A DNA stretch of 42,136 bases from Candidatus Acetothermia bacterium (lineage in GTDB: Bacteria > Bipolaricaulota > Bipolaricaulia > Bipolaricaulales > Bipolaricaulaceae): assembly GCA_003562845.1 (NCBI GenBank), contig PWTL01000127.1, forward strand, positions 1 through 42,136, in the 5' to 3' direction. Every line of letters starts with the position of its first letter. Within the stretch, counting starts at the first letter, position 1. This document shows, one piece after another, positions 10,454 to 18,581 of the stretch. The notes under the pieces were generated by a model, which was not told the origin of the DNA, searched no databases, and saw only the letters and a list, made by a program, of their open reading frames with translations. The position numbers and the translations under genes are program-made.

Positions 10454-10858
10454 ATGGCCGAAGCGAACATCGGCAGAGAACTGGTGATCTTGACGCCCGA
10501 CCGGGTGGGGTTGTTAGCGGACATCTCGCAGATCCTGGCCGGACAGACGATCAACATACTCGCTGTCAGCGTTCGGGTCGTGGAGGGACAGGCGCAGATC
10601 CAACTGCTGACCGATGCGCCCAGCTACGCGCTGGACGCCCTACGTAAAGCGGAATACCCAACCCAAGAGCGAGAAGTGGTCGTCGTCGAGCTGCCCCACC
10701 GCCCGGGGCTCCTGCGGCGGATTGCCGACGCGTTGGCCCGGCAGGGCCTGGACATCCACGATCTCTACGCTACGGTGACCTCCGACAGCGACAACAGCCT
10801 GGTAGTGTTCTCCTGCGCGCACAACGGGAAGGCAGTGCAGCTACTGCGAGACCGGTGA
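10454..10858 (+). CDS. Tandem ACT-domain regulatory protein
   Basis: A 134-residue protein made only of two ACT domains. The first (about 8-70) begins ELVILTPDRVGLLADISQIL; the second (about 75-134) begins VVVELPHRPGLLRRIADALA. Both contain the ligand-loop pattern D/P-R-x-G-L-L-x-x-I. ACT domains bind amino acids or other small ligands; free-standing tandem ACT proteins (for example GcvR-like) act as sensors without a catalytic domain. The ligand cannot be told from sequence. The gene has a strong GGGAGGAG site, lies 40 bases after atpD and may be read from the atp transcript or from its own -10. It is convergent with the PIG-L gene. Confidence 0.8.
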   Translation: MAEANIGRELVILTPDRVGLLADISQILAGQTINILAVSVRVVEGQAQIQLLTDAPSYALDALRKAEYPTQEREVVVVELPHRPGLLRRIADALARQGLDIHDLYATVTSDSDNSLVVFSCAHNGKAVQLLRDR

Positions 10859-10912
10859 GTTCGGATCTTGCCGAAGAACAACCCGAACCCAATCGACTCC
10901 ACCGGCCAATGT

Positions 10913-11908
10913 CTAATACCGAGGCAACGACGGGACAGAAGCGGGCCCTGGCATGGGAACAGCGTACACCTCGGTGGACCGCACAAAGCGCGCCAGAAAA
11001 CGGCCGTTCGTCCACCGCTGCGAGCTGTGTGCCCTGATCGCCGCCAGCTTCAATTCCACTAAGCACTCCTCCAGTTCGACTGTTTCCCACCTCCACTGCC
11101 CTTCTATCGAAGGTGGCTCCAGCCTCAGCTCCGGGATGAGCTGGCGAGGGACAGGCCACTGGGGCACGTGCACCAAGTACAGGCGGATCTCCGGGCCGAC
11201 CTCCGGAGCGACGTGCGCCAGAGCACCCATGCCGAAGTAGAAGGAAGCTCGATGGTCGGGGTGCCCGTCCTCCTCGTGTGGAAGGTACACGACCGTGGGG
11301 CGGAACCGCTCGACAATGTTCACCAAGTCCGCCAGGAGGTCTTCGCCAGCGTAGACGGCTTGCGCGCTGTATGTATTCCTATAGGGAGAACGGTCGGCCC
11401 GGGTCTGCGGACTCGTATAAGGGTTCTCCCTCTCCCAATGGTCGTACCACATCGCCTTCAATCCCCCATCGGGGTACCCCAGGAAGAGGACATGCGTCTG
11501 GGGGACATCCAGGATGCCCAAAGAGCGGACTGCCTCTTTCTGGCGACGGTACCCCAACGAGCGGTAGTCGGCGGCACGGTGGAACGGAGTCAGGGTGAGC
11601 AACATCTGCGCCGCTTGGTTGGCGTCCCCGTTGGTCAGGAAGACCACCAGCACACAACGTCCGTCCAGCCGGAGTTGAGCGATCGTGCCCCCAAGAGCCA
11701 ACACGTCGTCGTCTGGGTGCGGAGAGATCACCAGCACTCGTTCCCCCGGGCACTCCTCGCACAGCGGGACCTCCATCCGCTCCGGGATGGGCACCCACCA
11801 CATGAAGGCGTGGATGAACGGGTGCGGCGTCCAGGGTAGCACTCCGAGAAACAGCGGGGTCACAAACAAAGCCACCCACGCGAGCCTCCGTGACCTGCGG
11901 CGAGCCAT
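10913..11908 (-). CDS. Membrane-anchored PIG-L/LmbE-family deacetylase
   Basis: Zn-dependent N-acetyl-glucosaminyl deacetylase family, 331 residues. After a basic start (MARRRSRR) comes one hydrophobic segment (about 9-26), so the catalytic part is likely outside the cytoplasmic membrane, anchored or secreted. Zinc and catalytic motifs are VISPHPDDDVLALGG (the usual AHPDDE, with Asp for the final Glu) and EEDGHPDHRAS near the middle. Possible substrates are acetylated sugars of glycolipids, cell-wall polymers or thiol cofactors; none can be chosen. ATG 11908 has AGGGTG six bases upstream; ATG 11914 is also possible. The frame stays open into spoVS, which was rejected. Divergent from spoVS and convergent with the ACT gene. 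Confidence 0.85.
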   Translation of the reverse strand: MARRRSRRLAWVALFVTPLFLGVLPWTPHPFIHAFMWWVPIPERMEVPLCEECPGERVLVISPHPDDDVLALGGTIAQLRLDGRCVLVVFLTNGDANQAAQMLLTLTPFHRAADYRSLGYRRQKEAVRSLGILDVPQTHVLFLGYPDGGLKAMWYDHWERENPYTSPQTRADRSPYRNTYSAQAVYAGEDLLADLVNIVERFRPTVVYLPHEEDGHPDHRASFYFGMGALAHVAPEVGPEIRLYLVHVPQWPVPRQLIPELRLEPPSIEGQWRWETVELEECLVELKLAAIRAHSSQRWTNGRFLARFVRSTEVYAVPMPGPASVPSLPRY

Positions 11909-11927
11909 CGTCATCACCCTGGCGGGA

Positions 11928-11933
11928 AGTATA
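11928..11933 (-). promoter_or_regulatory. Probable -10 box of the PIG-L gene
   Basis: TATACT on the minus strand, 19 bases before ATG 11908. The -35 region is weak, so this is tentative. Confidence 0.3.
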
Positions 11934-11969
11934 GCGCGCCGGAGGCCGGAAAGCCCTGTACACCGTTTG

Positions 11970-11999
11970 TTGACGGAGACGCGGGACCCCACGTATAAT
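11970..11999 (+). promoter_or_regulatory. Near-consensus promoter of spoVS-argS-ftsY-ppdK
   Basis: TTGACG (11970-11975), 18-base spacer, TATAAT (11994-11999). It is the closest match to the sigma70 consensus in the window. Transcription would start near 12006, about 49 bases before spoVS, with AAGGAGG before the ATG. Confidence 0.75.
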
Positions 12000-12054
12000 A
12001 GCTCTAGCCAACGCACGAGACGCCCCCCGGGGCCCCGGTAGAAGGAGGCGGCAG

Positions 12055-12315
12055 ATGGAAGTCCTAAAAGTCGCATCAACGTCCAACCCCAACGCTGTGG
12101 CCGGTGCCATCGCCGGAGCGCTGGAGACCGACAGTATCGTGGAAGCGCACGCGATCGGGGCCGGCGCTGTCAACCAGGCCGTCAAAGCTGTGGCCATCGC
12201 CCGTCGGCTTGTGGAGCGGGAAGGGGAGACGGAAGTGCGCGTTACCCCCGGCTTTATCGACGTGGAGATCGGCGGCGAGACCAAGACAGGTGTGCGCCTT
12301 ATCATCGAGAAGTAG
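12055..12315 (+). CDS. spoVS: Stage V sporulation protein S family (Alba-like) protein
   Basis: An 86-residue protein beginning MEVLKVASTSNPNAVAGAIA and including HAIGAGAVNQAVKAVAIARR, characteristic of SpoVS along its whole length. In Bacillus it affects septation and spore coat assembly; the fold is Alba-like, so nucleic-acid binding is suspected. SpoVS also occurs in non-sporulating thermophiles, so it does not prove sporulation. Strong AAGGAGG site and a strong promoter suggest high expression. The stop is directly followed by the argS start. Confidence 0.93.
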   Translation: MEVLKVASTSNPNAVAGAIAGALETDSIVEAHAIGAGAVNQAVKAVAIARRLVEREGETEVRVTPGFIDVEIGGETKTGVRLIIEK

Positions 12316-13956
12316 ATGCAGCTTGAAGCCTTAGTCAGGGCCGCGGTCAACGAGGCCCTGCTTCAGCTAAACACCCCCTGCGAGGAGGAGATCCCCGTTG
12401 ATCGTCCCCCGCGCCGCGAGTACGGGGACCTGTCCAGTCGCGTGGCGTTTCTGCTCGCGCCTGCCGCACAGAGGAACCCCGCTGTGCTGTCCCAGGAGAT
12501 CGCCGCATGCCTCGCGGGGGACCCCCGTTTCGTCGCGGTGTCGGCGGAAGGAGGATTCGTCAACTTCACTTTCTCCCTTGCAGCGCTGGCAGATGTGGTA
12601 CGCAGCGTCCTAGGCCGCGGAGAAGCTTACGGCCGGGGGGGCGGAGGGGGGGGGCGGAAACTACAAGTAGAGTTCATCTCCTCCAACCCTACAGGCCCAC
12701 TTACCGTGGGACACGGTCGTCAGGCTGCGCTGGGAGACGTAGTGGCCAGCCTTCTGGCCGAGCAGGGATGGCAGATAACCCGGGAGTACTACTTAAACGA
12801 CGAGGGCCGCCAGATAGAGCTACTCGGTCGTTCCCTGTGGGCAAGATACCGCCAAGCTCTGAACCAGGAGGTGCCCCTACCTGAGGGGGGGTACCACGGA
12901 GAGTACCTGCTGACCTTGGGACATAGGCTGGCCGCCGCTTGGGGAGACCGTTATCCGGAGTGGAATGCTGGTACCCAAGAGGTGTTTCGCAAGCTGGCAG
13001 TGGACGAGATGATGGGCATGATCACCGCGGACCTGGAGGCGATCGGCGTATCCTTCGACGTGTGGACCAAGGAAGGAGATCTCCACCGCCGTGGACTTAT
13101 CGAGGAGACGCTGAACTCCCTGAGGGAACGTGGGGCGGTGTACGAACATGAGGGAGCTCTGTGGCTTCGCTCCACCGATCACGGGCTGGGACGTGACCCA
13201 GTACTGGTGCGCTCCGACAGCACTCCCACTTACCTGCTGGTGGACATAGCTTATCACGTGGACAAGTTCCGTCGCGGGTTCGTGAAGGTGGTTGACGTGC
13301 AGGGGGCGGACCACGTGGAGGAACAACGGCAAGTGCTTCTCGCCTTGAACCTGCTGGGTGTTCCCGCGGGTTTCCTCGATTACTGCCTGCATCAGTTCGT
13401 CACGGTCCGCGGGCAGGAAGGCGTCGAGCGTATGTCCACTCGTGCGGGACGGTTCCTACGTCTACGGGACATGGTCGACGACCTCGGCCGAGATGTATTT
13501 CGCTACTTCATGGTCATGCGCAAACCGTCCAGTCACCTGAACTTCGACTATGAACTGGCCAAGAGTTCCAGTATGGAAAACCCCGTGTATTACGTGCAGT
13601 ACGCGTACACACGGATCGCCTCCCTGGTGCGCGAGGCGGAGCGACTGGGGGAAACCCCGGAGGGACTGGCCTCGGTCGATTTGTCGCCGTTGACCGACCC
13701 CAGCGAGCGCGAGCTCATACTGGAGCTAGATCGGTTCGGGGACGTGCTTCGCACCGCCGCGGACGAGTACGCACCACACCTTCTGTGTGAGTACCTGGAG
13801 GGGGTGGCCAAGTTATTCCATCCCTATTACAGCCGGGTTCGAGTGCTGGGGCAGGGGAGAACGACCCACGCCCGGCTCGCCCTGCTGTCGGGAGCCGGAT
13901 TGATCCTTCGCCGAGGGCTAGCTGTTCTCGGGCTCTCCGCTCCCGAGGAGATGTGA
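12316..13956 (+). CDS. argS: Arginyl-tRNA synthetase
   Basis: Class I aminoacyl-tRNA synthetase charging tRNA-Arg, 546 residues. It has the N-terminal Arg-tRNA additional domain (about 1-100), the catalytic core with SSNPTGPLTVGHGRQAALGD (HIGH signature as HGRQ region), and a degenerate KMSKS-type ERMSTRAG followed by RYFMVMRKPSSHLNFD. A C-terminal DALR helical anticodon-binding domain follows (PVYYVQYAYTRI onward). ATG 12316 touches the spoVS TAG with only a weak ribosome site, which suggests coupling. Glycine-rich linker about residues 104-114 is coded by G7 and G9 runs. Its stop overlaps the ftsY start. Confidence 0.96.
   Translation: MQLEALVRAAVNEALLQLNTPCEEEIPVDRPPRREYGDLSSRVAFLLAPAAQRNPAVLSQEIAACLAGDPRFVAVSAEGGFVNFTFSLAALADVVRSVLGRGEAYGRGGGGGGRKLQVEFISSNPTGPLTVGHGRQAALGDVVASLLAEQGWQITREYYLNDEGRQIELLGRSLWARYRQALNQEVPLPEGGYHGEYLLTLGHRLAAAWGDRYPEWNAGTQEVFRKLAVDEMMGMITADLEAIGVSFDVWTKEGDLHRRGLIEETLNSLRERGAVYEHEGALWLRSTDHGLGRDPVLVRSDSTPTYLLVDIAYHVDKFRRGFVKVVDVQGADHVEEQRQVLLALNLLGVPAGFLDYCLHQFVTVRGQEGVERMSTRAGRFLRLRDMVDDLGRDVFRYFMVMRKPSSHLNFDYELAKSSSMENPVYYVQYAYTRIASLVREAERLGETPEGLASVDLSPLTDPSERELILELDRFGDVLRTAADEYAPHLLCEYLEGVAKLFHPYYSRVRVLGQGRTTHARLALLSGAGLILRRGLAVLGLSAPEEM
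12646..12654 (+). repeat. Nine-G homopolymer in argS
   Basis: A run of nine G, shortly after a run of seven G, encodes a Gly-Gly-rich linker inside argS. The frame is intact here. Confidence 0.7.
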
Positions 13957-14879
13957 GCGCGGTGTGGAATCGTCTCCGCAGCGGCTTGGACCGGACTCGC
14001 CGGACCCTGTGGCAACCCTTGGAAGAAACGCTCAAGGGCAAGAGCCGTGTGGACGAGGAGTTCCTCGACCGTCTGGAGGAGATGCTGCTCGCTGCCGACG
14101 TCGGGGTGGAGGCCACCGAGGAGCTAGTGACCCCCTTTCGCGGGCAGAGCGCGCTCTCGTTTGCCGATTTGGAAAAGCTCTTGCGGGACAAGGTTGTACA
14201 GCTGCTCTCCCCTGCCCAAAGCCGACCCGTAGCGGCACCGACCGAAGACGGCCCCGCAGTGTACATGTTCGTAGGGGTAAACGGATCCGGGAAGACCACA
14301 ACTGTGGCCAAGGTGGGCAAAGCGCTGGCTGCGCAAGGAACCACAGTTGTTCTAGCGGCTGCGGACACGTTCCGCGCGGCGGCGGTGGAGCAGCTGACCG
14401 ATCTGGCACAGCGTACGGGGCTCAGCGTCGTCTCGCACCGTGCCGGGGCGGACCCGGGGGCGGTCGTGCACGACGCGGTGGAACACGCGCGCATACAAGG
14501 ATATGATGCTGTTTTAGTGGATACGGCCGGGCGCCTGCAGACAAAGCGCCCGCTAATGGAAGAGCTAGGCAAGGTGCGCCGGGTGGTGGAACGGCTGCAA
14601 GGGCGTCCGCCGGACGAACGGATTCTGGTGGTGGACGCTTCCGTCGGGCAAAACGCCATTTCCCAGGCAGAACTCTTCGACCAGGCCGTGGGCCTCACCG
14701 GCCTTGTGCTGACCAAGCTGGACGGGACGGCCAAAGGAGGAGCGATCCTGCCTATATGGCGTGCCTTGCGCGTCCCCATCTTCTGGGTAGGAGTGGGAGA
14801 GGGAATGGACGAGCTACAGTATTTCAGCGCAGAGGCGTATGCCCAAGCGCTAATTGGAGGGGACCATGGCACAGGCTGA
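13953..14879 (+). CDS. ftsY: Signal recognition particle receptor FtsY
   Basis: SRP GTPase that docks ribosome-SRP complexes at the membrane, 308 residues. The N domain covers about residues 1-95; there is almost no acidic A domain, as in many non-enteric bacteria. G-domain motifs are GVNGSGKTTTVAKV (G1), AADTFRAAAVEQL (insertion box), DTAGRLQ (G3), TKLDGTAKGG (G4) and FWVGVGEGMDEL (closing motif). The GTG start at 13953 overlaps the argS stop (GTGA), with GAGGAG upstream. Its 3' end overlaps ppdK by 14 bases. Confidence 0.96.
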   Translation: MSAVWNRLRSGLDRTRRTLWQPLEETLKGKSRVDEEFLDRLEEMLLAADVGVEATEELVTPFRGQSALSFADLEKLLRDKVVQLLSPAQSRPVAAPTEDGPAVYMFVGVNGSGKTTTVAKVGKALAAQGTTVVLAAADTFRAAAVEQLTDLAQRTGLSVVSHRAGADPGAVVHDAVEHARIQGYDAVLVDTAGRLQTKRPLMEELGKVRRVVERLQGRPPDERILVVDASVGQNAISQAELFDQAVGLTGLVLTKLDGTAKGGAILPIWRALRVPIFWVGVGEGMDELQYFSAEAYAQALIGGDHGTG

Positions 14880-17595
14880 GAAGTACGTATACCGCTTCGG
14901 GGGCGGAAAGGCCGACGGCGGAGCGGACATGAAGATGCTGCTCGGGGGAAAGGGTGCTAACCTGGGAGAGATGGCCCGCCTGGGAATCCCGGTTCCCCCA
15001 GGATTCACCATCACCACCGAGGCCTGCCGCTACTACCAACAGCACGAGGGCCACTACCCTGCGCAGCTGGAGCAGCAGGTGCGCGAGGGCATCCAGCACC
15101 TGGAGGAAGCAACCGGGCGCAAGTTCGGAGACCCCAAGCATCCGCTTTTGGTCTCTGTTCGTTCCGGGGCGGCGGCCTCCATGCCGGGGATGATGGACAC
15201 CGTGCTCAACCTGGGGTTGAACGACGACGTAGCCGACGGGCTGTCCGCCCAAACTGACGCCCGCTTCGCCTTCGATGCCTATCGGCGGTTCGTGGCCATG
15301 TACGGCTCGGTGGTTCTGGGAGTGAGGGACACCTCCGGTTCCGGAGTCGATCCGTTCCACGAGGCCCTGGACAATCTGAAAGAGGAGCGCGACGCCCGCA
15401 CCGATCTGGACCTGACCACGGGAGATCTCCAGGAGCTCGTGCAGCGATACAAGACGGCCCTCACGGAGGCGGGTAAGTCCCTCCCCGAAGAGCCTTGGGA
15501 CCAGCTGTGGGGCGCAATTGCCGCTGTGTTCAGCTCGTGGGACAACCCCCGGGCGCGGGTGTACAGGCGGATGCACCACATCCCCGACACCTGGGGAACG
15601 GCGGTGAACGTTCAAGCCATGGTGTTCGGTAACCTGGACGAGACTTCCGGGACTGGGGTCATGTTCACCCGCGACCCGGCCACAGGAGAGAACCGCCTGT
15701 ACGGCGAATACCTTCTCTCCGCCCAAGGAGAGGACGTCGTCGCCGGCACCCGCACCCCCCAACCGATAGCCTCGGCGCAGAAGTCCGACTCAACACAGGT
15801 CTCCCTCGAGGAGACTATGCCCGAGATCTACCAACAGCTGGTGGAGGTACGCGACCTCCTGGAACGTCACTACCGGGACATGCAGGACACCGAGTTCACC
15901 ATCGAGCGAGGCACACTGTACGTGCTGCAGACTCGTGCCGGAAAGCGCACGGGGTTTGCCTCCGTGCGCATCGCGGTGGAGATGGTGGAGGAAGGGCTCA
16001 TCTCTGAGGACGAGGCCATCCTCAGGCTGGAGCCCGCTGAACAACTGTCCCAGCTTCTGCAGCCCATCTTCGACCCGGCGGAGAAGGATGATTCACTGGT
16101 CTTGGCCAAGGGGCTCCCCGCGGGGCCCGGCGCGGCTTGCGGCCGGGTGGCGCTGACCGCGGATGCAGCTGTGCGCATGTCTGCCGACGGTGAGCCGGTG
16201 GTGCTTGTGCGCCATGAGACATCGCCCGATGACATCGCCGGCATGGCCGCCTCCGAAGGAATCCTCACTTCCCGCGGAGGGATGACCTCGCACGCGGCAG
16301 TGGTCGCTCGGCAGATAGGCAAGGTGGCCGTCGTGGGCTGTGACGGGCTGACGATCGACTACAAGGCCCGCGAGGTGCGCGTACAGAACAAGACCTTCCA
16401 GGAAGGCGAGTGGCTGTCCTTCGACGGCACTACTGGAGAGGTTCTGGGGGGGAAGGTCGCCACCCGCGCCTCCGAGGTCCTGCAAGTGTTGATAGACAGG
16501 ACACTCAACGCAGATGACGCCCCAGTATACCGCTTGTACGACAAGCTCATGAGCTGGGCCGATGAGCGGCGCAGACTGGGGGTGCGGGCCAATGCGGACA
16601 AGGCGGAACAAGCCTCGGCTGCGTTGGCTTTTGGAGCGGAGGGCATTGGGCTATGCCGTACAGAACATATGTTCTTCGGAGAAGAGCGCATACCCTATGT
16701 TCAGCAGGCCATCATCACCGAGGACCGCCGAGCGAGGGACGAGGCACTGCGGCGCCTGCTGGAGATGCAGACAGATGATTTCGCCGGCATTCTGCGGGTT
16801 ATGAACGACAAACCGGTGATCATAAGGCTGCTCGATCCGCCGATGCACGAGTTCCTGCCCAGCGAGGAGGAGAGCATCGCCGACCTCGCCCGCAGGTTCC
16901 AAGTCGAGCTCTCCGATCTCAAGCAACGCATAGGAGCGTTACACGAGTTCAACCCCATGCTCGGGCACAGAGGTTGCCGGTTGGGGATCACCAACCCCGA
17001 GCTATACGACATGCAGGTGGAAGCGATCTTCCGTGCTGCGGTGGGCCTCGCCCGCGAGGGCCTGAACCCGCGGCCGTATGTCATGGTCCCGCTCGTGGGC
17101 CTGGCCAGCGAGATGCGTGCAGTGCGCCGCCGCGTGGACAGCATCGCCCGGCGCACGATGGACGAAGAAGGCGTGGAGGTGGCATACAAGGTGGGGACGA
17201 TGGTCGAGGTGCCTCGGGCGTGCATGGTCGCCGACAGCATTGCCCAAGAGGCGCAGTTCTTCTCCTTCGGCACCAACGACCTCACGCAGATGGCGTTCGG
17301 GTTCTCCCGTGACGATGCCGGGAAGTTCATCCGCCAATATCTGGATGACAGCATCCTGCAGGTGGACCCCTTCCAGACTATCGACCGTCCCGGGGTCGGC
17401 GAGTTGATGAAGATCGCGACCGCCAAGGGGCGAGAAACTGCCCCGGAGCTCTCGATCGGCATCTGCGGGGAGCACGGCGGCGAGTCAGGCTCGGTGCAGT
17501 TCTGTCACGAGATAGGGCTGGATTACGTTTCTGCCTCTCCCTTCCGCATCCCCATCGCCCGTCTGGCGGCCGCCCAAGCAGCGCTCAAGGAGTGA
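14866..17595 (+). CDS. ppdK: Pyruvate, phosphate dikinase
   Basis: Interconverts pyruvate + ATP + Pi and phosphoenolpyruvate + AMP + PPi; in anaerobes it can serve glycolysis or gluconeogenesis. It is 909 residues, full length. The N-terminal ATP-grasp domain starts GGKGANLGEMARLGIPVPPG; the central swivelling domain has the phosphorylated histidine H476 in GGMTSHAAVVARQ; the C-terminal TIM barrel binds PEP/pyruvate, with GLCRTEHMFF, TMVEVPRACM, SFGTNDLTQM and catalytic C867 in GICGEHGG. ATG 14866 has GGAGGGG just upstream; an in-frame TTG at 14854 is less likely. It overlaps the ftsY end. Confidence 0.97.
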   Translation: MAQAEKYVYRFGGGKADGGADMKMLLGGKGANLGEMARLGIPVPPGFTITTEACRYYQQHEGHYPAQLEQQVREGIQHLEEATGRKFGDPKHPLLVSVRSGAAASMPGMMDTVLNLGLNDDVADGLSAQTDARFAFDAYRRFVAMYGSVVLGVRDTSGSGVDPFHEALDNLKEERDARTDLDLTTGDLQELVQRYKTALTEAGKSLPEEPWDQLWGAIAAVFSSWDNPRARVYRRMHHIPDTWGTAVNVQAMVFGNLDETSGTGVMFTRDPATGENRLYGEYLLSAQGEDVVAGTRTPQPIASAQKSDSTQVSLEETMPEIYQQLVEVRDLLERHYRDMQDTEFTIERGTLYVLQTRAGKRTGFASVRIAVEMVEEGLISEDEAILRLEPAEQLSQLLQPIFDPAEKDDSLVLAKGLPAGPGAACGRVALTADAAVRMSADGEPVVLVRHETSPDDIAGMAASEGILTSRGGMTSHAAVVARQIGKVAVVGCDGLTIDYKAREVRVQNKTFQEGEWLSFDGTTGEVLGGKVATRASEVLQVLIDRTLNADDAPVYRLYDKLMSWADERRRLGVRANADKAEQASAALAFGAEGIGLCRTEHMFFGEERIPYVQQAIITEDRRARDEALRRLLEMQTDDFAGILRVMNDKPVIIRLLDPPMHEFLPSEEESIADLARRFQVELSDLKQRIGALHEFNPMLGHRGCRLGITNPELYDMQVEAIFRAAVGLAREGLNPRPYVMVPLVGLASEMRAVRRRVDSIARRTMDEEGVEVAYKVGTMVEVPRACMVADSIAQEAQFFSFGTNDLTQMAFGFSRDDAGKFIRQYLDDSILQVDPFQTIDRPGVGELMKIATAKGRETAPELSIGICGEHGGESGSVQFCHEIGLDYVSASPFRIPIARLAAAQAALKE

Positions 17596-17599
17596 TCGT

Positions 17600-17611
17600 C
17601 CGGGCGCCCGG
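17600..17611. repeat. Perfect GC palindrome after ppdK
   Basis: CCGGGCGCCCGG lies 5 bases after the ppdK stop. There is no T run after it, so it is not a classical terminator, though it could slow polymerase or protect the 3' end. Confidence 0.3.
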
Positions 17612-17639
17612 GCACTAACGTGTCCGGCCGCCCTCAGTC

Positions 17640-18581
17640 ATGGGCCGCTATGTGCTGGGCCGGATAATCGCCTTGGGAGCCACGATGTTCAGTGTGGCCT
17701 TCCTCGTGTTCCTGCTGCTGTCCGTAGTCCCGGGAGATCCGGCACGGCTGGCAGCCGGCCCCGAGGCCACACCAGAAGTCTATCAGAGCATCAGGGAGAA
17801 ACTGGGCCTGGAGCACCCGTGGCCGGTTCGGTTCGCCCGCTGGGTGGGGGGACTCGTACGGGGAGACGCGGGGATCTCCCTGAACTACGACCTCCCGGTC
17901 AGCGACCTTTTGGCTGCGGGAGTATCTGTCACGTTGCCACTGGCCGCCCTGGCTTTGGCCCTGGCCACAGTGCTGGGAGTGCCGTTGGGGCTTCTGGCCG
18001 CGTCCCGTCCCGGCGGTGCTGTGGATCTGGCTACGGTGGGCGTCGCCCAACTGGGCATGGCCCTCCCTGAGTTCTGGCTGGGACTCCTTTTGGCGGGATT
18101 GGCCGCGGTGCGCTGGGGCATCCTCCCTGTGGGAGGTTTCCCCGGGTGGGAGGATCCTCTGGCAGCCCTGGCCCATCTGCTGCTCCCCGCCGTGGCCCTG
18201 GCCCTGCCCCGAGCGGCGTATCTGGCGCGGATGGTGCGGGGGGCAGTGGCCGATGTTCTCTCGGAGGACTACATTCGCGCCGCCCATGCCAAGGGGGTGG
18301 CCGGCGCTCGAGTGCTCCTTCACCACGCGCTACGGAACGCGCTGGTCCCCGTGGTGACTAGTGCCGGGCTGACCCTGGCCCGGTTGGTGGGCGGGGCGCT
18401 GGTAGTGGAGAACGTGTTCTCCCTTCCAGGCCTGGGGGCGTTCGCCCTGGTGGGCGTGCACGCGCGCGACCTGTCTCTGGTGGGGGGGATCGCCGTTGTC
18501 ACAGCTGGATTAATGGTCCTGGTGAGCTTCGCGGTGGACCTTGCCTACGGAACTTTGGATCCGAGGATCCGCAGAGCATGA
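17640..18581 (+). CDS. Peptide/nickel-type ABC transporter permease (DppB/OppB family)
   Basis: Inner-membrane subunit of a family-5 type importer, 313 residues with about six membrane segments. The N-terminus has the VVPGDPARLAAG motif of DppB-type permeases, and the EAA loop reads EDYIRAAHAKGVAGARVLLH followed by ALRNALVPVVT. The C-terminus ends AYGTLDPRIR. ATG 17640 has no clear ribosome site. It is 44 bases after ppdK and overlaps the next permease by 4 bases. Substrate class (peptide, nickel, sugar oligomer) cannot be resolved. No ATPase subunits are nearby. Confidence 0.88.
   Translation: MGRYVLGRIIALGATMFSVAFLVFLLLSVVPGDPARLAAGPEATPEVYQSIREKLGLEHPWPVRFARWVGGLVRGDAGISLNYDLPVSDLLAAGVSVTLPLAALALALATVLGVPLGLLAASRPGGAVDLATVGVAQLGMALPEFWLGLLLAGLAAVRWGILPVGGFPGWEDPLAALAHLLLPAVALALPRAAYLARMVRGAVADVLSEDYIRAAHAKGVAGARVLLHHALRNALVPVVTSAGLTLARLVGGALVVENVFSLPGLGAFALVGVHARDLSLVGGIAVVTAGLMVLVSFAVDLAYGTLDPRIRRA

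Noticed and set aside
14824-15762. 312-codon open frame antisense to ppdK
   Set aside because: High GC produces long antisense frames; composition and the intact ppdK make a real gene unlikely.
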